A stretch of 64,000 nt of DNA from NCBI GenBank assembly GCA_009731375.1, contig BJOX01000318.1:404241-468240 (forward strand), given 5' to 3'. This document shows, piece by piece, positions 1 through 32,244 of this stretch. Source of the DNA: Paulinella micropora. Taxonomy: Eukaryota; Cercozoa; Imbricatea; Euglyphida. Each line of letters opens with the position of its first letter. Positions within the stretch are counted from its first letter, which is position 1. Made by a program: the position numbers and the translations under genes. Under the pieces are notes generated by a model. That model did not search any database. It was not told the DNA's origin and saw nothing but the letters and a program-made list of their open reading frames with translations.

Positions 1-1250
1 CCCCCCCCCCCCCCCCCCCCCCACCCCAGCCCCCCGGACCCCCCCTTTCCCGTCGACAGGGTACGTTCAATTTCCGGAGGTACCAACAGAACGCAAGTGT
101 AAGCTCTGGTGGCACAAAAACCTAAAATCTCTGGTTTTTGTGCCACCCGCCACCAAAACTTTTTTATCTCCAAAGAGAGCGCACCGAGAGGTGTCGGGTA
201 CACCAAACATCAGCCTTAAAGTCCCTCAGGTGCGCTCAAACGGCGCCTGGTGGCGCAAAAACCTCAATTTTCCGGGTATTATGCCACCCGGCGCCATAAT
301 TTTTATATTTTCGAAGAAACAAGAAGTGTCAGATACACCAAATATCAGCCGCTAACTCCCTCTGGTGTGCGCTAACGGCGCCTGGTGGCACAAGACCTCA
401 ATTTTCTGGTGTGGGTGCCACCCGCGACCAGAACGGGTACGTACAATCGCCGGGCTGGGGTTCCCGGGTGGAGGGCCCCCCGGACCCCCCCTGCCCCGTC
501 GACAGGGTACGTTGAATTGCCGGAGGCACCGGCAAGTGCTGCTAAAAAAAAGGAATCTTGGCATTCAGGACACTCTCCTAACGCAAATATTTGCGTGAAT
601 TCCAAAAAAATTATACCAGCATCAAGATCGAGTCTGCTGCTAGCCACCCTGCCAATATGAGCTCCCAACTCCTCCTGGTTCCAAGAAACCATGATTTTAG
701 GGATGGGGGGGTGCAAAAATGGGTCAAACAGAAATTTGGCATTCAGGACACTTCCCTAGCGCAAATATTTGCGTGAATTCCAAAAAAATTATACCAGCAT
801 CAAGATCAAGTATGGGCTAGCTACTCTGCCAATATGAGCTCCCAACTCCTCCCGCCCCGTTTCCCTTCGACAGGGTACGTTGAATTGCCGGAGGTGCCGC
901 AAAGGGCGCCTGGTGGCAAAAAACCTCAATTTTCAGGTGTGGGTGCCACCCGCGACCAGAACGGGTATGTACAATCACAGGGCTGGGGTTCCCGGGGGGA
1001 GGGACCCCCGGACCTCCCCCTGCCCCGTCGACAGGGTACGTTCAATTGCCGGAGGCACCGGCAAGTGCTGCTAAAAAACAAGGAAATTTGGCGTTCAGGA
1101 CACTCTCCTAACGCAAATATTTGCGTGAATTCCAAAAAAACTATATCAGCATCAACATCGAGTCTGGGGCTAGCCACCCTGCCAATATAAGCTCTCAACT
1201 CCTCCTGGTTCCCACAAACCATGATTAATAGGGATGGGGGGTGCAAAAAT
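1..1250. repeat. degenerate tandem repeat block at contig edge
   Basis: The window opens with a poly-C run and then diverged copies of a unit a few hundred bases long. The string GTCGACAGGGTACGTT (or close) recurs near 52, 498, 867 and 1027. GCAAATATTTGCGTGAATTCC recurs near 583, 761 and 1113, followed each time by a similar AT-rich stretch. No open frame is shared by the copies, so this is satellite-like non-coding repeat. The short open frames inside are not credible genes. Confidence 0.7.
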
Positions 1251-1366
1251 AGGCCACCATGATTTATAGGAATAGGGGTGCGGAAATGCTGGGGGTGGGG
1301 GTGGGGGGGGGGGGAACACAATTTTCATTTTCCCCCCCCCCCCCCAAACCCCCCCCCCCCCTCCCC

Positions 1367-1376
1367 NNNNNNNNNN
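1367..1376. other. assembly gap (10 N)
   Basis: Ten Ns sit between a C-rich homopolymer tract and a (TAA)n microsatellite. Confidence 0.99.
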
Positions 1377-1447
<71 letters not shown>

Positions 1448-1449
1448 CT

Positions 1450-1489
<40 letters not shown>

Positions 1490-1516
1490 CAGTAGTAGTA
1501 GTAGTAATAGTAGTAA

Positions 1517-1583
<67 letters not shown>
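1377..1583. repeat. (TAA)n then (GTA)n microsatellites
   Basis: Pure TAA trinucleotides run to about 1445 and are followed by GTA trinucleotides with a few interruptions. No coding signal is seen. Confidence 0.95.
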
Positions 1584-1976
1584 CACTCATACACTTTGGT
1601 GGTGCTAGCCTTCTATACCCTTGAGATTCGAGACATGTGCATACATACATAAACACACATACCTTTTGCCGATGCTAGGTACCGTTGATATCCAGGACAT
1701 GTGTAGAAGCGAAAAAATATTCCTTCGCAGCAACAAGCACACATGCTAACGTGCGATGAAATCCATCCGCACCATAAAGTAGCATTTGGTTGTTCGAGAA
1801 ATTATTTACATCGCTGCACCCACATTTTTTTGATAAAAATGTTGGAGGGGAAGGGCTGAAAATAGTAACTTTTAAAACCTAAATATTGAGAGCACAAGGA
1901 AACTATGCCGAATATCGGGAAATTTTTGTATTGAAACTCTGCCAACAATAACGAAGTTTTTGTTGACACCCCCCCC

Positions 1977-2022
<46 letters not shown>

Positions 2023-2181
2023 TCATCCACACCCATGCTTTGGTGATATTCCTGCTCACTCAAATGAGTGAAGGATGTGCTAGAGGCTTGTCCCGGTAAA
2101 TTGTCATCCGCCTCATGTTGGTCATCGACTTGTTCAAGTTCACCCTGATCAAAGGGCTGGACAGGTGACACCTTCATGGCA

Positions 2182-2263
<82 letters not shown>

Positions 2264-2284
2264 CCTACCTACCTACCTACCTAC

Positions 2285-2348
<64 letters not shown>

Positions 2349-2660
2349 GACCCTCCCTCGGGCTTGGTTTTTTGAAATGGGTGTCATCTGTCGACCGACA
2401 GAGAATTAGGGGATGGTGTGGGTGTGCTGGGCCCGTGGTAGGGTGCCTTATGTGTGCCTAGCCATACGCCTATAAGTCACATGCCGGAATAGCGACGGGA
2501 AGCACAATCCTGTTCCCTCAGGGTGCCCTTTCTCGCTTGTTGAGCCCGGAATAAAACCCACAGTGCTCTGTCGGTTTATACTAGACTGTCGAACAGTCTC
2601 GAAACTCCATCTGCTTACTGGGCCCTCTGTAATGGAGGTGGGAGCTCGTTCTGCAAGGGG
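1584..2660. other. unique sequence with two (CTAT)n tracts
   Basis: Mostly unique sequence without a recognisable gene. (CTAT)n tracts lie at about 1977-2021 and 2183-2348, the second interrupted by CTAC units. Confidence 0.6.
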
Positions 2661-3011
2661 NNNNNNNNNNNNNNNNNNNNNNNNNNNNNNNNNNNNNNNN
2701 NNNNNNNNNNNNNNNNNNNNNNNNNNNNNNNNNNNNNNNNNNNNNNNNNNNNNNNNNNNNNNNNNNNNNNNNNNNNNNNNNNNNNNNNNNNNNNNNNNNN
2801 NNNNNNNNNNNNNNNNNNNNNNNNNNNNNNNNNNNNNNNNNNNNNNNNNNNNNNNNNNNNNNNNNNNNNNNNNNNNNNNNNNNNNNNNNNNNNNNNNNNN
2901 NNNNNNNNNNNNNNNNNNNNNNNNNNNNNNNNNNNNNNNNNNNNNNNNNNNNNNNNNNNNNNNNNNNNNNNNNNNNNNNNNNNNNNNNNNNNNNNNNNNN
3001 NNNNNNNNNNN
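2661..3011. other. assembly gap (351 N)
   Basis: Run of Ns followed immediately by a 15-base C homopolymer, a likely low-quality assembly edge. Confidence 0.99.
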
Positions 3012-3085
3012 CCCCCCCCCCCCCCCTTCCCCCCCAAACCCACCCACCACCCAGGCCCCGGTCCTGCATAATTTTCACCAAAGCC

Positions 3086-3148
3086 TACTGCATCATCTCC
3101 TCCTCCTCCTCCTCCTCCTCCTACTTTTCCTTCTTCTCCTTCTCCTTC

Positions 3149-3180
<32 letters not shown>

Positions 3181-3348
3181 ATGGTGGTGGTGGTGGTGTT
3201 GGTGGTGGTGATGATGATGCGAAAGAAGGAAGAGAAGGAGGAGGAGGAGGAGGAGGAGGAGGAGGAAGAGGAGGAAGAGGAGGAAGAGGAGGAAGAGGAG
3301 AAGGAGGAGGAGGAGGAGGAGGAGGAGGAGGAGAAGAAGAAGAAGAAG

Positions 3349-3380
<32 letters not shown>

Positions 3381-3413
3381 GAAGTAGAAGTAGAAGTAGA
3401 AGTAGAAGTAGAA

Positions 3414-3468
<55 letters not shown>

Positions 3469-3600
3469 AAGAAGAAGTAGAACAAGAAGAAGAAGAAGAA
3501 GAAGAAGAAGAAGAAGAAGAAGAAGAAGAAGAAGAAGAAGAAGAAGAAGAAGAAGAAGAAGAAGAAGAAGAAGGAGGAGGAGGAGGAGGAGGAGGAAGAG

Positions 3601-3632
<32 letters not shown>

Positions 3633-3634
3633 AG

Positions 3635-3668
<34 letters not shown>

Positions 3669-3689
3669 CGACAACGACAACGACGACGA

Positions 3690-3738
<49 letters not shown>

Positions 3739-3750
3739 TTCTTTTTCTTA
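3086..3750. repeat. trinucleotide and CT repeat cluster
   Basis: CTC, GCT, GAT, GGT, GAG, GAA, GTA and CAA trinucleotide tracts follow one another, ending in a CT dinucleotide tract. Long open frames here are homopolymeric artefacts of the repeats. Confidence 0.95.
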
Positions 3751-6309
<2,559 letters not shown>

Positions 6310-6755
6310 NNNNNNNNNNNNNNNNNNNNNNNNNNNNNNNNNNNNNNNNNNNNNNNNNNNNNNNNNNNNNNNNNNNNNNNNNNNNNNNNNNNNNNNNNNN
6401 NNNNNNNNNNNNNNNNNNNNNNNNNNNNNNNNNNNNNNNNNNNNNNNNNNNNNNNNNNNNNNNNNNNNNNNNNNNNNNNNNNNNNNNNNNNNNNNNNNNN
6501 NNNNNNNNNNNNNNNNNNNNNNNNNNNNNNNNNNNNNNNNNNNNNNNNNNNNNNNNNNNNNNNNNNNNNNNNNNNNNNNNNNNNNNNNNNNNNNNNNNNN
6601 NNNNNNNNNNNNNNNNNNNNNNNNNNNNNNNNNNNNNNNNNNNNNNNNNNNNNNNNNNNNNNNNNNNNNNNNNNNNNNNNNNNNNNNNNNNNNNNNNNNN
6701 NNNNNNNNNNNNNNNNNNNNNNNNNNNNNNNNNNNNNNNNNNNNNNNNNNNNNNN
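6310..6755. other. assembly gap (446 N)
   Basis: Ns between (TAC)n and (GA)n repeats. Confidence 0.99.
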
Positions 6756-6800
<45 letters not shown>

Positions 6801-6819
6801 CAGACAGAGACAGAGACAG

Positions 6820-6990
6820 AGACAGATGCGTGCTATGTGTGTGCAGCACGTCGTATGCCGCTAGTCACGACGGGGTGTGATCCCGGCTGGGCACTCGACC
6901 TTCTCTTCTACTTACCTAGCAACCCAAGCTTACCGCCACGCGAACAGGTCGAAACGATTGTGATAATTAGAGTAATAATAATTAGTAATG
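6820..6990 (+). other. possible upstream exon of the membrane-protein gene
   Basis: A short non-repetitive island lies between microsatellites. One frame reads a mixed-composition peptide (CAARRMPLVTTGCDPGWALD and onward) and it sits just upstream of the first supported exon of the multi-pass membrane gene. A GTGCAG acceptor-like string precedes it. No frame-checked junction links it to that gene because a gap intervenes, so it is only a candidate. Confidence 0.25.
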
Positions 6991-7020
6991 TTTCTGTTCT
7001 ACTTGCCCAACGAACATGTC

Positions 7021-7028
7021 AAAGCTAT

Positions 7029-7115
<87 letters not shown>

Positions 7116-7116
7116 T

Positions 7117-7148
<32 letters not shown>

Positions 7149-7162
7149 TCTGTACTTTCTCA

Positions 7163-7229
<67 letters not shown>

Positions 7230-7235
7230 CCACAA
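7021..7235. repeat. (CTA)n, (CT)n and (CA)n microsatellites
   Basis: Consecutive trinucleotide CTA, dinucleotide CT and dinucleotide CA tracts. A short unique spacer to the next gap contains three copies of a GGTATGCCTTAAA-like motif. Confidence 0.95.
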
Positions 7236-7327
7236 GTACATATGTATTGTTCATACCAAATTCAAGGTATGCCTTAAAAAGGTAAGGTATACCTTAAGTA
7301 AATGGTAGGGCATACCTTAAAATCTCT

Positions 7328-7538
7328 NNNNNNNNNNNNNNNNNNNNNNNNNNNNNNNNNNNNNNNNNNNNNNNNNNNNNNNNNNNNNNNNNNNNNNNNN
7401 NNNNNNNNNNNNNNNNNNNNNNNNNNNNNNNNNNNNNNNNNNNNNNNNNNNNNNNNNNNNNNNNNNNNNNNNNNNNNNNNNNNNNNNNNNNNNNNNNNNN
7501 NNNNNNNNNNNNNNNNNNNNNNNNNNNNNNNNNNNNNN
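7328..7538. other. assembly gap (211 N)
   Basis: Ns directly 5' of the first supported exon of the membrane-protein gene. Its true 5' end is probably lost here or upstream. Confidence 0.99.
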
Positions 7539-7553
7539 TTTTTTTTTTTTCAG

Positions 7554-24570
<17,017 letters not shown>

Positions 24571-24602
24571 AATGTCTTCCTTCTTCTTCTTCTTCTTCTT
24601 CT

Positions 24603-24637
<35 letters not shown>

Positions 24638-24706
24638 TTCCTTCTCCTCTTCCTCCTCTTCCCCCTCTTCTTTCTTCCTTCTTCCTCCTCTTCCTTCTCT
24701 TTCTTT

Positions 24707-24752
<46 letters not shown>

Positions 24753-25857
24753 GCTACTACTGCTGCTACTGCTACTGCTACTGCTACTACTACTACTACT
24801 ACTACAACTACTACTACTACTACAACTGCTACTACTACTACTACTACTAGAAAACACATACGCTCTTATATATATTCTATATATACATTTATATAAACGT
24901 GTGATTTTATTTCAATACTACTATGCCGTTGTTATAGTGGTCATTCCTTAGACGTAGCTCTAGTATGTACCAGCAATTAACGGATTGAACCACAGATAGA
25001 AAGATAGAAATAGGTACATGACAACAAACCACAGATAGATGGATAAATAGACAAATAGATCGTTTCTCATCGTTCCACCCGTTCCAGTCTCCAGCAACGA
25101 CTTCCAGGTCGCTTATCTATACGTACATGCATATGTACATACATAAGTACATTCATGCAGACGTACGTCCATGCAAGCTTACACACATACATACATTACA
25201 TGTGAATATCACATATATCGTAAATAATATCTGAAGGGGAATTTACATTGAAAGTCCAGAGGTTACAAGCTATCTATTACTAATTTAACAGCCTGCGCCT
25301 CTGACTTTCTTATTATAGCTAGGGACACTCAAGGACAAAGCACATCCAAACATTGTGCTCAATTTCCTCACTCTGAGTCAATATTTGAAAGTCCGAAAAT
25401 GCAGAGCTCATCGTTTGGAAAGCTCATGTCGTGAGCTTGCAAATGATGGCTTCAGGATTGTCGTGCCACTTCCGATCGATGAAGAACAATGAGATAAAGA
25501 GTTGGAGGGTGTTGTCCTGTTGAATATCTCTAATAACACTTCTGCAGAAGTAAGACGGGGATTTGTTCCTGTTCCTGTGTGCCGAAAGAGGGCAGAGCAG
25601 CAGCCAGTCTGAGCTGCGGATGGAAACACAGTACATTTCGTGGCGAGACAAAAGTTTCGCGTGTTTTACGAGCGAGCCGGGCCGGCAAGCACGTAAAGCT
25701 CAGGAAATTTGGCGAGTCTTGAGCGTTATTTCTTCGGTCACCCATCCACATTTTGTGTCGGGTGGCCAAAAAAAGACCCAATTCCCAGCATAAATCTTGT
25801 CAACAGCCAGGCGGTTTGTTCACACCAGTTGTAGCGGAGTAAAACAGCTTATTTCCA

Positions 25858-25900
<43 letters not shown>

Positions 25901-27346
25901 CATATGTAAAGGGGTAGCAATAATGTATTAATAGTCCGTAGTATCTCGTATGTCGTTCTTCATTGTTTGTTGTGGTAGCTAGAGACACGATCTCATATAT
26001 AATCCATATTCTTTATCTAAGTATGTTTTCTTGCATATTGTCAGCTAGAGTACAGTCAGTGTGTTAGTATGAATTCTGCAGTTGTTCCTGGAACAAAAAT
26101 GTCCTTAGACATAGCAAGTCTTTGATACCACAAGATTGGTATCAGCCTATTAATATTTCATAACATAGGATAACGTAATAACGTAAGGTGCAGTAAGATA
26201 AAGTAACGTAACATAACATATCGTCTAAGTCTAATCATAGTAATAGAGTGCACGCACGGAGCACACTGGCGATCCTTCATCGGCTATCATCATGACATTA
26301 TGCGTGGTGCAAAAAAATAAATAAAAATAAAATTATATATATATATATTTTTTGAAAAAAAGGAAAGAAAGAAAACCTATGAAAAGAACAAAAAGACCAA
26401 AACAAAAACTAAAAAGCATTACAAAATAGCCTCGCAAAACTGATCCGAGCCGTAAACTGTATTTAATGTTCCAAGTATCACTGAGAATTAGTCCTGCTTC
26501 ACTATTTACATATATTAATATCATATTGATATTGATATTTCCATAAAACTGATCGTACACTGTACATAGCCTTCCAAGTATCACTGAGAACGTAGCCTTC
26601 CAAGTATCACTGAGATTTGGTCCTGCTTCACTATTTACACTGATATATCGTATTGATATTGATATTAATATTTCCATAAGTTATATATATAACATTCTTT
26701 AATGAACAACAACGTGAATCATCTGATGATTCTTAAATATTAATAACATTCTTAAATGAATAACTTGAATCATGTCCAAGTTATTAGCTTTCTTGTTAAT
26801 AAATAAACCGCCAACTGAGACGTGAATCATCTGATTGACAATAATCGCTTGCGCGACGTGGCTTATCATGGTAGTTTTACAGTAATGGAAGCCACAGGCT
26901 TCAGTCAGCATCATGATGCCACTGACGCCGGGGGCCGCACCGCGCTCGGCTTGGACCACTGCACAGTTCATCAGAATCAGTGCCCTAATTAACCCTTAAC
27001 GGTACGGTCCACTGTGGATCTAAATTTTATGAGTCAAAATAAAGAGCATAGTATTTTTATTTTGTTAATATACATTTTTACTGATTGAGCTCGCTGTTTA
27101 CTTGCTAAGAAAAATTTATTTAGAGTTACACTAGCAGCAGTTGTGAGCCAAAAAAGCAAATTTATCTGAGGCATATGATCACTGAAAATAGTTGATTTTG
27201 CTATATTTAATGTAACAAGTACTTTTGTGAATTTGCTACGCTACTATCACATCCGTTAGTATTAATACTATCTATGTTATTGACTTGAAAAGTAACAAAT
27301 AAACATTAAACACATACACTGTGACAATTTTTTATTATTTTATTAA
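24571..27346. other. intergenic sequence without a recognised gene
   Basis: TTC and CTA trinucleotide tracts run to about 24850, followed by mostly unique AT-rich sequence. A (TA)n tract lies at 25860-25900. Imperfect direct repeats containing CCAAGTATCACTGAGA lie at 26471, 26574 and 26598. Open frames of 70-115 codons between 25408 and 26971 match no family known to me and overlap in several frames. Confidence 0.5.
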
Positions 27347-27889
27347 TAAGAACGTATTGATGCGACGTGGGCCGGGAGATTAGGGGACCGAGCAAAACTA
27401 TGCTTCAGGGGCCCTGCTCCCTCCCTTGCAGTTCTATTTCTAAGCAACTCGGAAAACGCGTGGCAGTGCAGACCCTGCCATGAAGTGATTCCGCACTAGT
27501 AAATTGGTAGTAGTTACTAACCGCCTCAAAAAGACTAAAAAAATCTGGTACTGGGTGTGGAAAAGTGATCTCATAAAATCACTGTAGACTAATTAATACA
27601 AAAGAACAGACTTGAAAAGATAAAATTTCATAATTATTAATAATAATAAGAACGTCACTTGAAACCGATGACATCCTGTCCTCTTCGTAATCGGAAAAAC
27701 AATGACTGAGGTCGGTTAGAACACATTCTCGAGAACACATAAGATAGTGTCGGCGTGAATCACTACTTATTTCCGAAAGTGGCATGTGTAACTTGAAATA
27801 GCCGTTACTCTCCCCCCTTCATAATACGAAAAGACGAAAACTCGCATAAATCTCACATAAAAATCACACAATACACCTCAATGAGCCTT
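27347..27889 (-). repeat. PLE terminal block A (3' end)
   Basis: Closely matches 52031-52732 apart from indels and one nested insertion in that copy. It starts AAGAACGTATTGATGCGACG on the plus strand. It is non-coding. Confidence 0.85.
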
Positions 27890-27970
27890 ATAGAGTCGGC
27901 CCCGGTGGACAACCGGGGCCATGCGCAAAACGAAAACCGAGTCGTGAATATCAAGGACATAGAGGCACGT

Positions 27971-30900
27971 TCATCGGTATGGCTGTTCGGAGACATGGCT
28001 GCCACTGGGACAATAGCCTTTCACCGGCTGTCCTCTTAGATCGGGTGGCAGTGTGAATTGGATTACCCACTTCCATTGCTCGCGAAAGGGTAAATCTACT
28101 GGAAGGTCAGCTACAGCCATACATAAGTAGCTACGAATCGCATCCCATATTGGCTGCTTCCTCGCCATCTGTGTAAGTGCTCGGTAGAAGAGTGACATCG
28201 GATATCGGGTTTCGATGAACAGCTTCACTACTGCTTCGACAAGGTGACACCTAGCGGATGACTGACTAGCAAACAGGGTAAACATCCCTATCAGTGTCCC
28301 GATGCGGACGTCTCTTCTGGTAAAATCATCAGGTGGTGGTAGTCGCGGGAAGCGGACAAGGTTGTCGCACATCATGTGAGTCCAATTCTTGAACGTTGGC
28401 CGTGACTGGAAATCTCTGTCGACTGTCGTGGGCAGGGCAAGATCATATCCCGCAAAAACAAGAAAATGGTAAAGCCCTTTCGTTACTGTCGTCTCCTCTT
28501 CGAGTTCTAATCCCCCTGTATAGAACTGTTTGCTCTGCTGAGACTGCCCTGAGTTCCTGATGGCCGTAAGGAGTCTGTGTACGACCGGATGGCATGGTGG
28601 GAGGGTAACAAGGAGGAGAAGGTCGTCTACCTGCCGGATGCCAAAGAACGATTTCCGAACCGGTCTCGGGATACAGGCAGCAAGGTTGGTATGCTCGTCT
28701 ACCATACATTTAAAAACAGACAACTGCGCTGATATATATCCCCCGATCGGACACCCATGCAACTGCATGAAGACCCCGTTCCCCATTGTAAAATGAGCAT
28801 GGTCAAGATCGAGCTGGACTAGGGCAATGACGTCTTGAAACGTAAAAAAGTAAAAGTTATCCTTCGCCGTAGATGTCTTGTACCCGACTTGATGTTTCGG
28901 TGCCCCTCCTGCCACGGACCACGGTTTTCTCGAAACTTGGAAAGCCTCGACTCGGCGACACGATCGTCCGTCACTACGTCCATAAGTTTGGATGAAGCGT
29001 AGCGCGAACATAACGGACTGGAGGACAGACTGTTTGGATAACCATGTGAACATTTGCTTAACATCAAACTGGTAGGCAAAGAGATGGGCGGTCCCATCTT
29101 GGGCGCGGAAACGGGCCATGGCCCTATGGAATAGCTCTTGTACCTTAGACAGGTCATTGGGATTGAAATTCACGCAATGTTTGGAGAACTCAAGGACAAC
29201 AAAGGTGAGAATACGGCCGAGGTTGCGTAATACATATTGCCAGGGGGACCACTTCTGGTTACACACTAGACGAGACTTCTCTATCGGTGACTTGTCCTTG
29301 GGGAAGATCAACGCAGAATGGAGTCGGGTTAGTTTCCGTGCAAGTTTCCCCTGGAAATATAAAGCTGGAAGTACTCGTCAAGTATGTCCTCTGGTTTGCG
29401 GTTACACGGCATGAAGCAAGGGGCTCGTACGACCTCCTTCTCCATCCGGCCATAGGTAAGGACCGGACACTCAACCCATAATGAGTTTGGGTTCTTATCG
29501 AGTGCGCACACGACGAGCCCGTCTAACAAGATCTTAGTCCGGGCAATATCATCCTGATTGATCGGTGCAGGCTCAGTTGCACGTCCAGGTTCTTCCGGTC
29601 TCGTCCGCTGGCTAAACCAGCACAAAAAACCATCTACCTCATTAACCTTTGCGCCCACATGCAGGAACCTTGCCCTCAATAGATCCAGATAGAATCTGGT
29701 TGTCGGCAACGACTTTCCTTACCCTCGCACCCGTTTGTGCCTTCTCCCACTCGACGCTGCGTCGAGGACAAGGTCGATGTTGTCGAGAAATTGGAGGCAA
29801 GAACGGATGAGGCTAATACATGCAGAAGACTGGGACGGTGCTGGTGCCCACTTTGCGCTTATGGCTCCTACTCGGCCGGCTGTTCCTGGCATGTCGCTAA
29901 GGCGGGAAGAGAAATGGGCGGCAGTCGGTTGGAGTGGCCGCCATCGTTGGCAGGTGCATTGCGGTGGGCTTCTCTCTGCACCCACAAACCGGAAGGACTG
30001 GGTTAGTTCGGCCTGATTGCACAGTGATGTGGCTATCGTTGGTGGGGCGGTAAAACATATTTTGACCAGAGGCTGGAGTGCACGGCGGGTTGCTAGGTCG
30101 GGGACATAGAGAGAGAGAGGAGGTAGGTGGGGATGCTACGGAGAAAAGGCTTTGCAAACGCTGCCCCGACCTCGGTCTTGAGCGTGTATAGAGAGTTTCG
30201 AAAGATTCGGGGAAAACGTTTAAGGTTAGACCTCAGAACGCGGGCAACGTAGTCGCGGACTCGACCGGGGGGTAGCTGCATTGCTTGTCCCCATATGTTA
30301 ATTGCTTGACATAGGGTGGCAGTCGTCATCTGTGGAGCCCACTTCATTGGATGCGTTCCTATGAGCTCAAGAGGAATCACCCCGTCTAGGATAGTGGCAG
30401 TGTTGTCGACCCGCACAACGTGGGTGCAATAGGGTCGAGACAGGGCACGACGTGCGTCGTTAGATCCAAGGCGGACATACGGGGTGACAGTGAGAGACGT
30501 CTGCTGTTCGTAAAGCTTCGACCGACCATAGAGTCTGCGTAACTGATCCCAGTCCCTTAGGCCGCTTTGGCGTCCAATCTTGTAGATGGAAATAACTCGG
30601 CCATGCTGGACATCATCTAGTAGTTCGGAAAGGTTGGCATAATAGGATGCTGGTGCTGATCCGGATCGCCATACCGTCAATGACTCGCAGCGCTGATATG
30701 CACTCGAGTAGTCGATGAGCTTCCCGTCAGGGTCGTTCAGCTGTTGCAACCGTCGGATACGTAATACTAAGGTTGGTCTATGACCATCGGTCCGAAAGCG
30801 TGAGATAGCGGCGGGGTACGCTCTTCGAACAGCATTCATGAGTGGTTTGAGCCAATCAATACATTTCCTCTTTAGGGAAAATCTCTGTGACTTGAGCAGG

Positions 30901-31511
30901 TTCGAGAGATCAGAAGAGGGGTGGCGGGGTATGTTGCAGATTAGGATAATGGGTACCGATATGAATGTGTAGTATCCTACTTTTCCGCCGAGCCTCAAGA
31001 AACGGGAGGTAAGCGAGCGGTTACGTAGGGAGGCGAATTCCTGTTTGGTGCGTGTATACCACACATATGATTCGCCTATATAGTCTAGCTTCGAGCGAGT
31101 AGAGAAAAAATAGTAGATAAGGGATACATGGTTATATAGTTGCGCAGAGCGGTTGCGTAGCGTGGTGTAGACATCATGCGAGTCGTAGTGAGACGCAAGC
31201 CAAGGGAGTAAAGCACGAAGTTTACGTGTGGTTGGCGTGCTATAAAAGATTGTGGATAAGACAGCGAGGAAAAAGTGGCATTGCATCAGGGGCATGAAGA
31301 CAGTCCAAAGAATGCCCACTCTAGATTTGAATGCAAGCTGTTTGGCAAAAATAGCTAGGCATGTTGCCTTACGGATGGACAGTTTCACAGCCCGCGTCGC
31401 AGGGCGGGTAACGTTAAAGGGGGGAATGTCAGATAGGAGAGAGAACAGGTGGGAGATGCTAGACAGTAGAAAAAGGATGGTAGATACTAATGAGGCAGGC
31501 TGTGCTCTATC
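27971..31511 (-). pseudogene. GIY-YIG-like endonuclease + reverse transcriptase ORF of the PLE, frame-broken
   Basis: The reading frame runs from 31511 to 30093. It shifts at a CT repeat near 30106-30122, continues to a TAA at 29719-29721, continues in the same frame to 29329, then shifts near 29330-29374 into the frame ending TGA at 27971. The first part has an IYYFFSTRSKLDYIGES stretch like the GIY and YIG strands, and later IDWLKPLMN resembling the family's distal motif, but the expected catalytic Glu is not evident. The middle part has PPQCTC and a downstream His, as in PLE linkers, and ALDKNPNSLWVECP. The last part carries reverse transcriptase motifs: FDVKQMFTWL (A), GCPIGGYISAQL (B) and RQVDDLLLLV (C). 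PLEs with the endonuclease before the RT are known (Chlamys/Naiad type). The copy is probably inactive unless some breaks are introns. Confidence 0.7.
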
Positions 31512-31804
31512 CTAGTAGTCATTAGGCATAAGAGCTCGCTTTTGAAGGCGTCCCCCTCGTGTGGTTTGCGTTTGTGACCGTCTTGTCGGCGAGGTCGTCT
31601 GACCTTGGCTGAGAGAACCTCCTCGTCCACGCCTACGACCTCGGTTCGTTTGGCGATGGCTCTCGTCGGCATCCGTTGTATCGTACAGCCTCGTGGTCGA
31701 CAACGGTTGTCCAAAGCGGACACGCTTAGATGCCTGAGGTGAAGAAAGGGGGAGCGAATCAGGATTTGATGAGAGGGGGTGCAGGTAGGTTGCTGGTGGT
31801 CCTG

Positions 31805-31806
<2 letters not shown>
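31512..31806 (-). CDS. arginine-rich ORF segment upstream of the PLE endonuclease
   Basis: An open frame begins after a (CT)n polypyrimidine tract and TTCAG acceptor-like site (31807-31830). It runs through PPATYLHPLSSNPDS and an Arg/Gly/Ser/Thr-rich stretch to a TAG at 31512-31514. The frame on the other side of that TAG is the endonuclease frame, so the TAG is the only break. The TAG follows CTAATGACTAC, which could be a branch point and acceptor of a second small intron. It is probably an N-terminal basic region of the same polyprotein. No independent function is recognised. Confidence 0.4.
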
Positions 31807-31835
<29 letters not shown>

Positions 31836-32244
31836 GAGGAAAGCATGACATAGTCATAGCATAGAGATAAAGGCGCAAGACAGATTCAAATAACGCGCCA
31901 TAGTGGTCAACAGTGGCCAAGGTGTAAAGGACAGCAGGCATGTCAACATTGGTAGTCTGGGAAAACCCAAAAGCCCCGGATTTTGACGTTTCCCGTGAAC
32001 GTATGTGAAAGGGTTGAGCATTTGTGTAAGGGTGGGATACTTGATACGTAGTGGTGTACGCATGAAAGAAAACGGAGAAGGAAGACATTGCTTATAGCAG
32101 TACCTTTGCAAGAGTGGGAATAAAAGGGCATAGGTGTATAATACCTGTCGGTGGCCAAGTCGCCGGATCCCAAAGGTTGGCTGACCGTGCAGATAGGAAG
32201 GGACTAGGCTGGTAAGATGAATGAGAAGAACTAGATGAACTAGA

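Noticed and set aside
2165-2409. Open frames reading endless YLSI, LSLS, MYVC, IHTY or poly-Ser/Thr/Asn
   Set aside because: They are translations of tetra-, di- and trinucleotide repeats in several frames and both strands at once, with no composition or splice support. The same holds for all similar frames in the window.
25408-26971. Small minus- and plus-strand ORFs as genes
   Set aside because: They overlap each other in several frames, match no family I know and have no visible splice or promoter context.
28560-29481. Plus-strand ORFs across the PLE
   Set aside because: They are antisense shadows of the reverse transcriptase frame.
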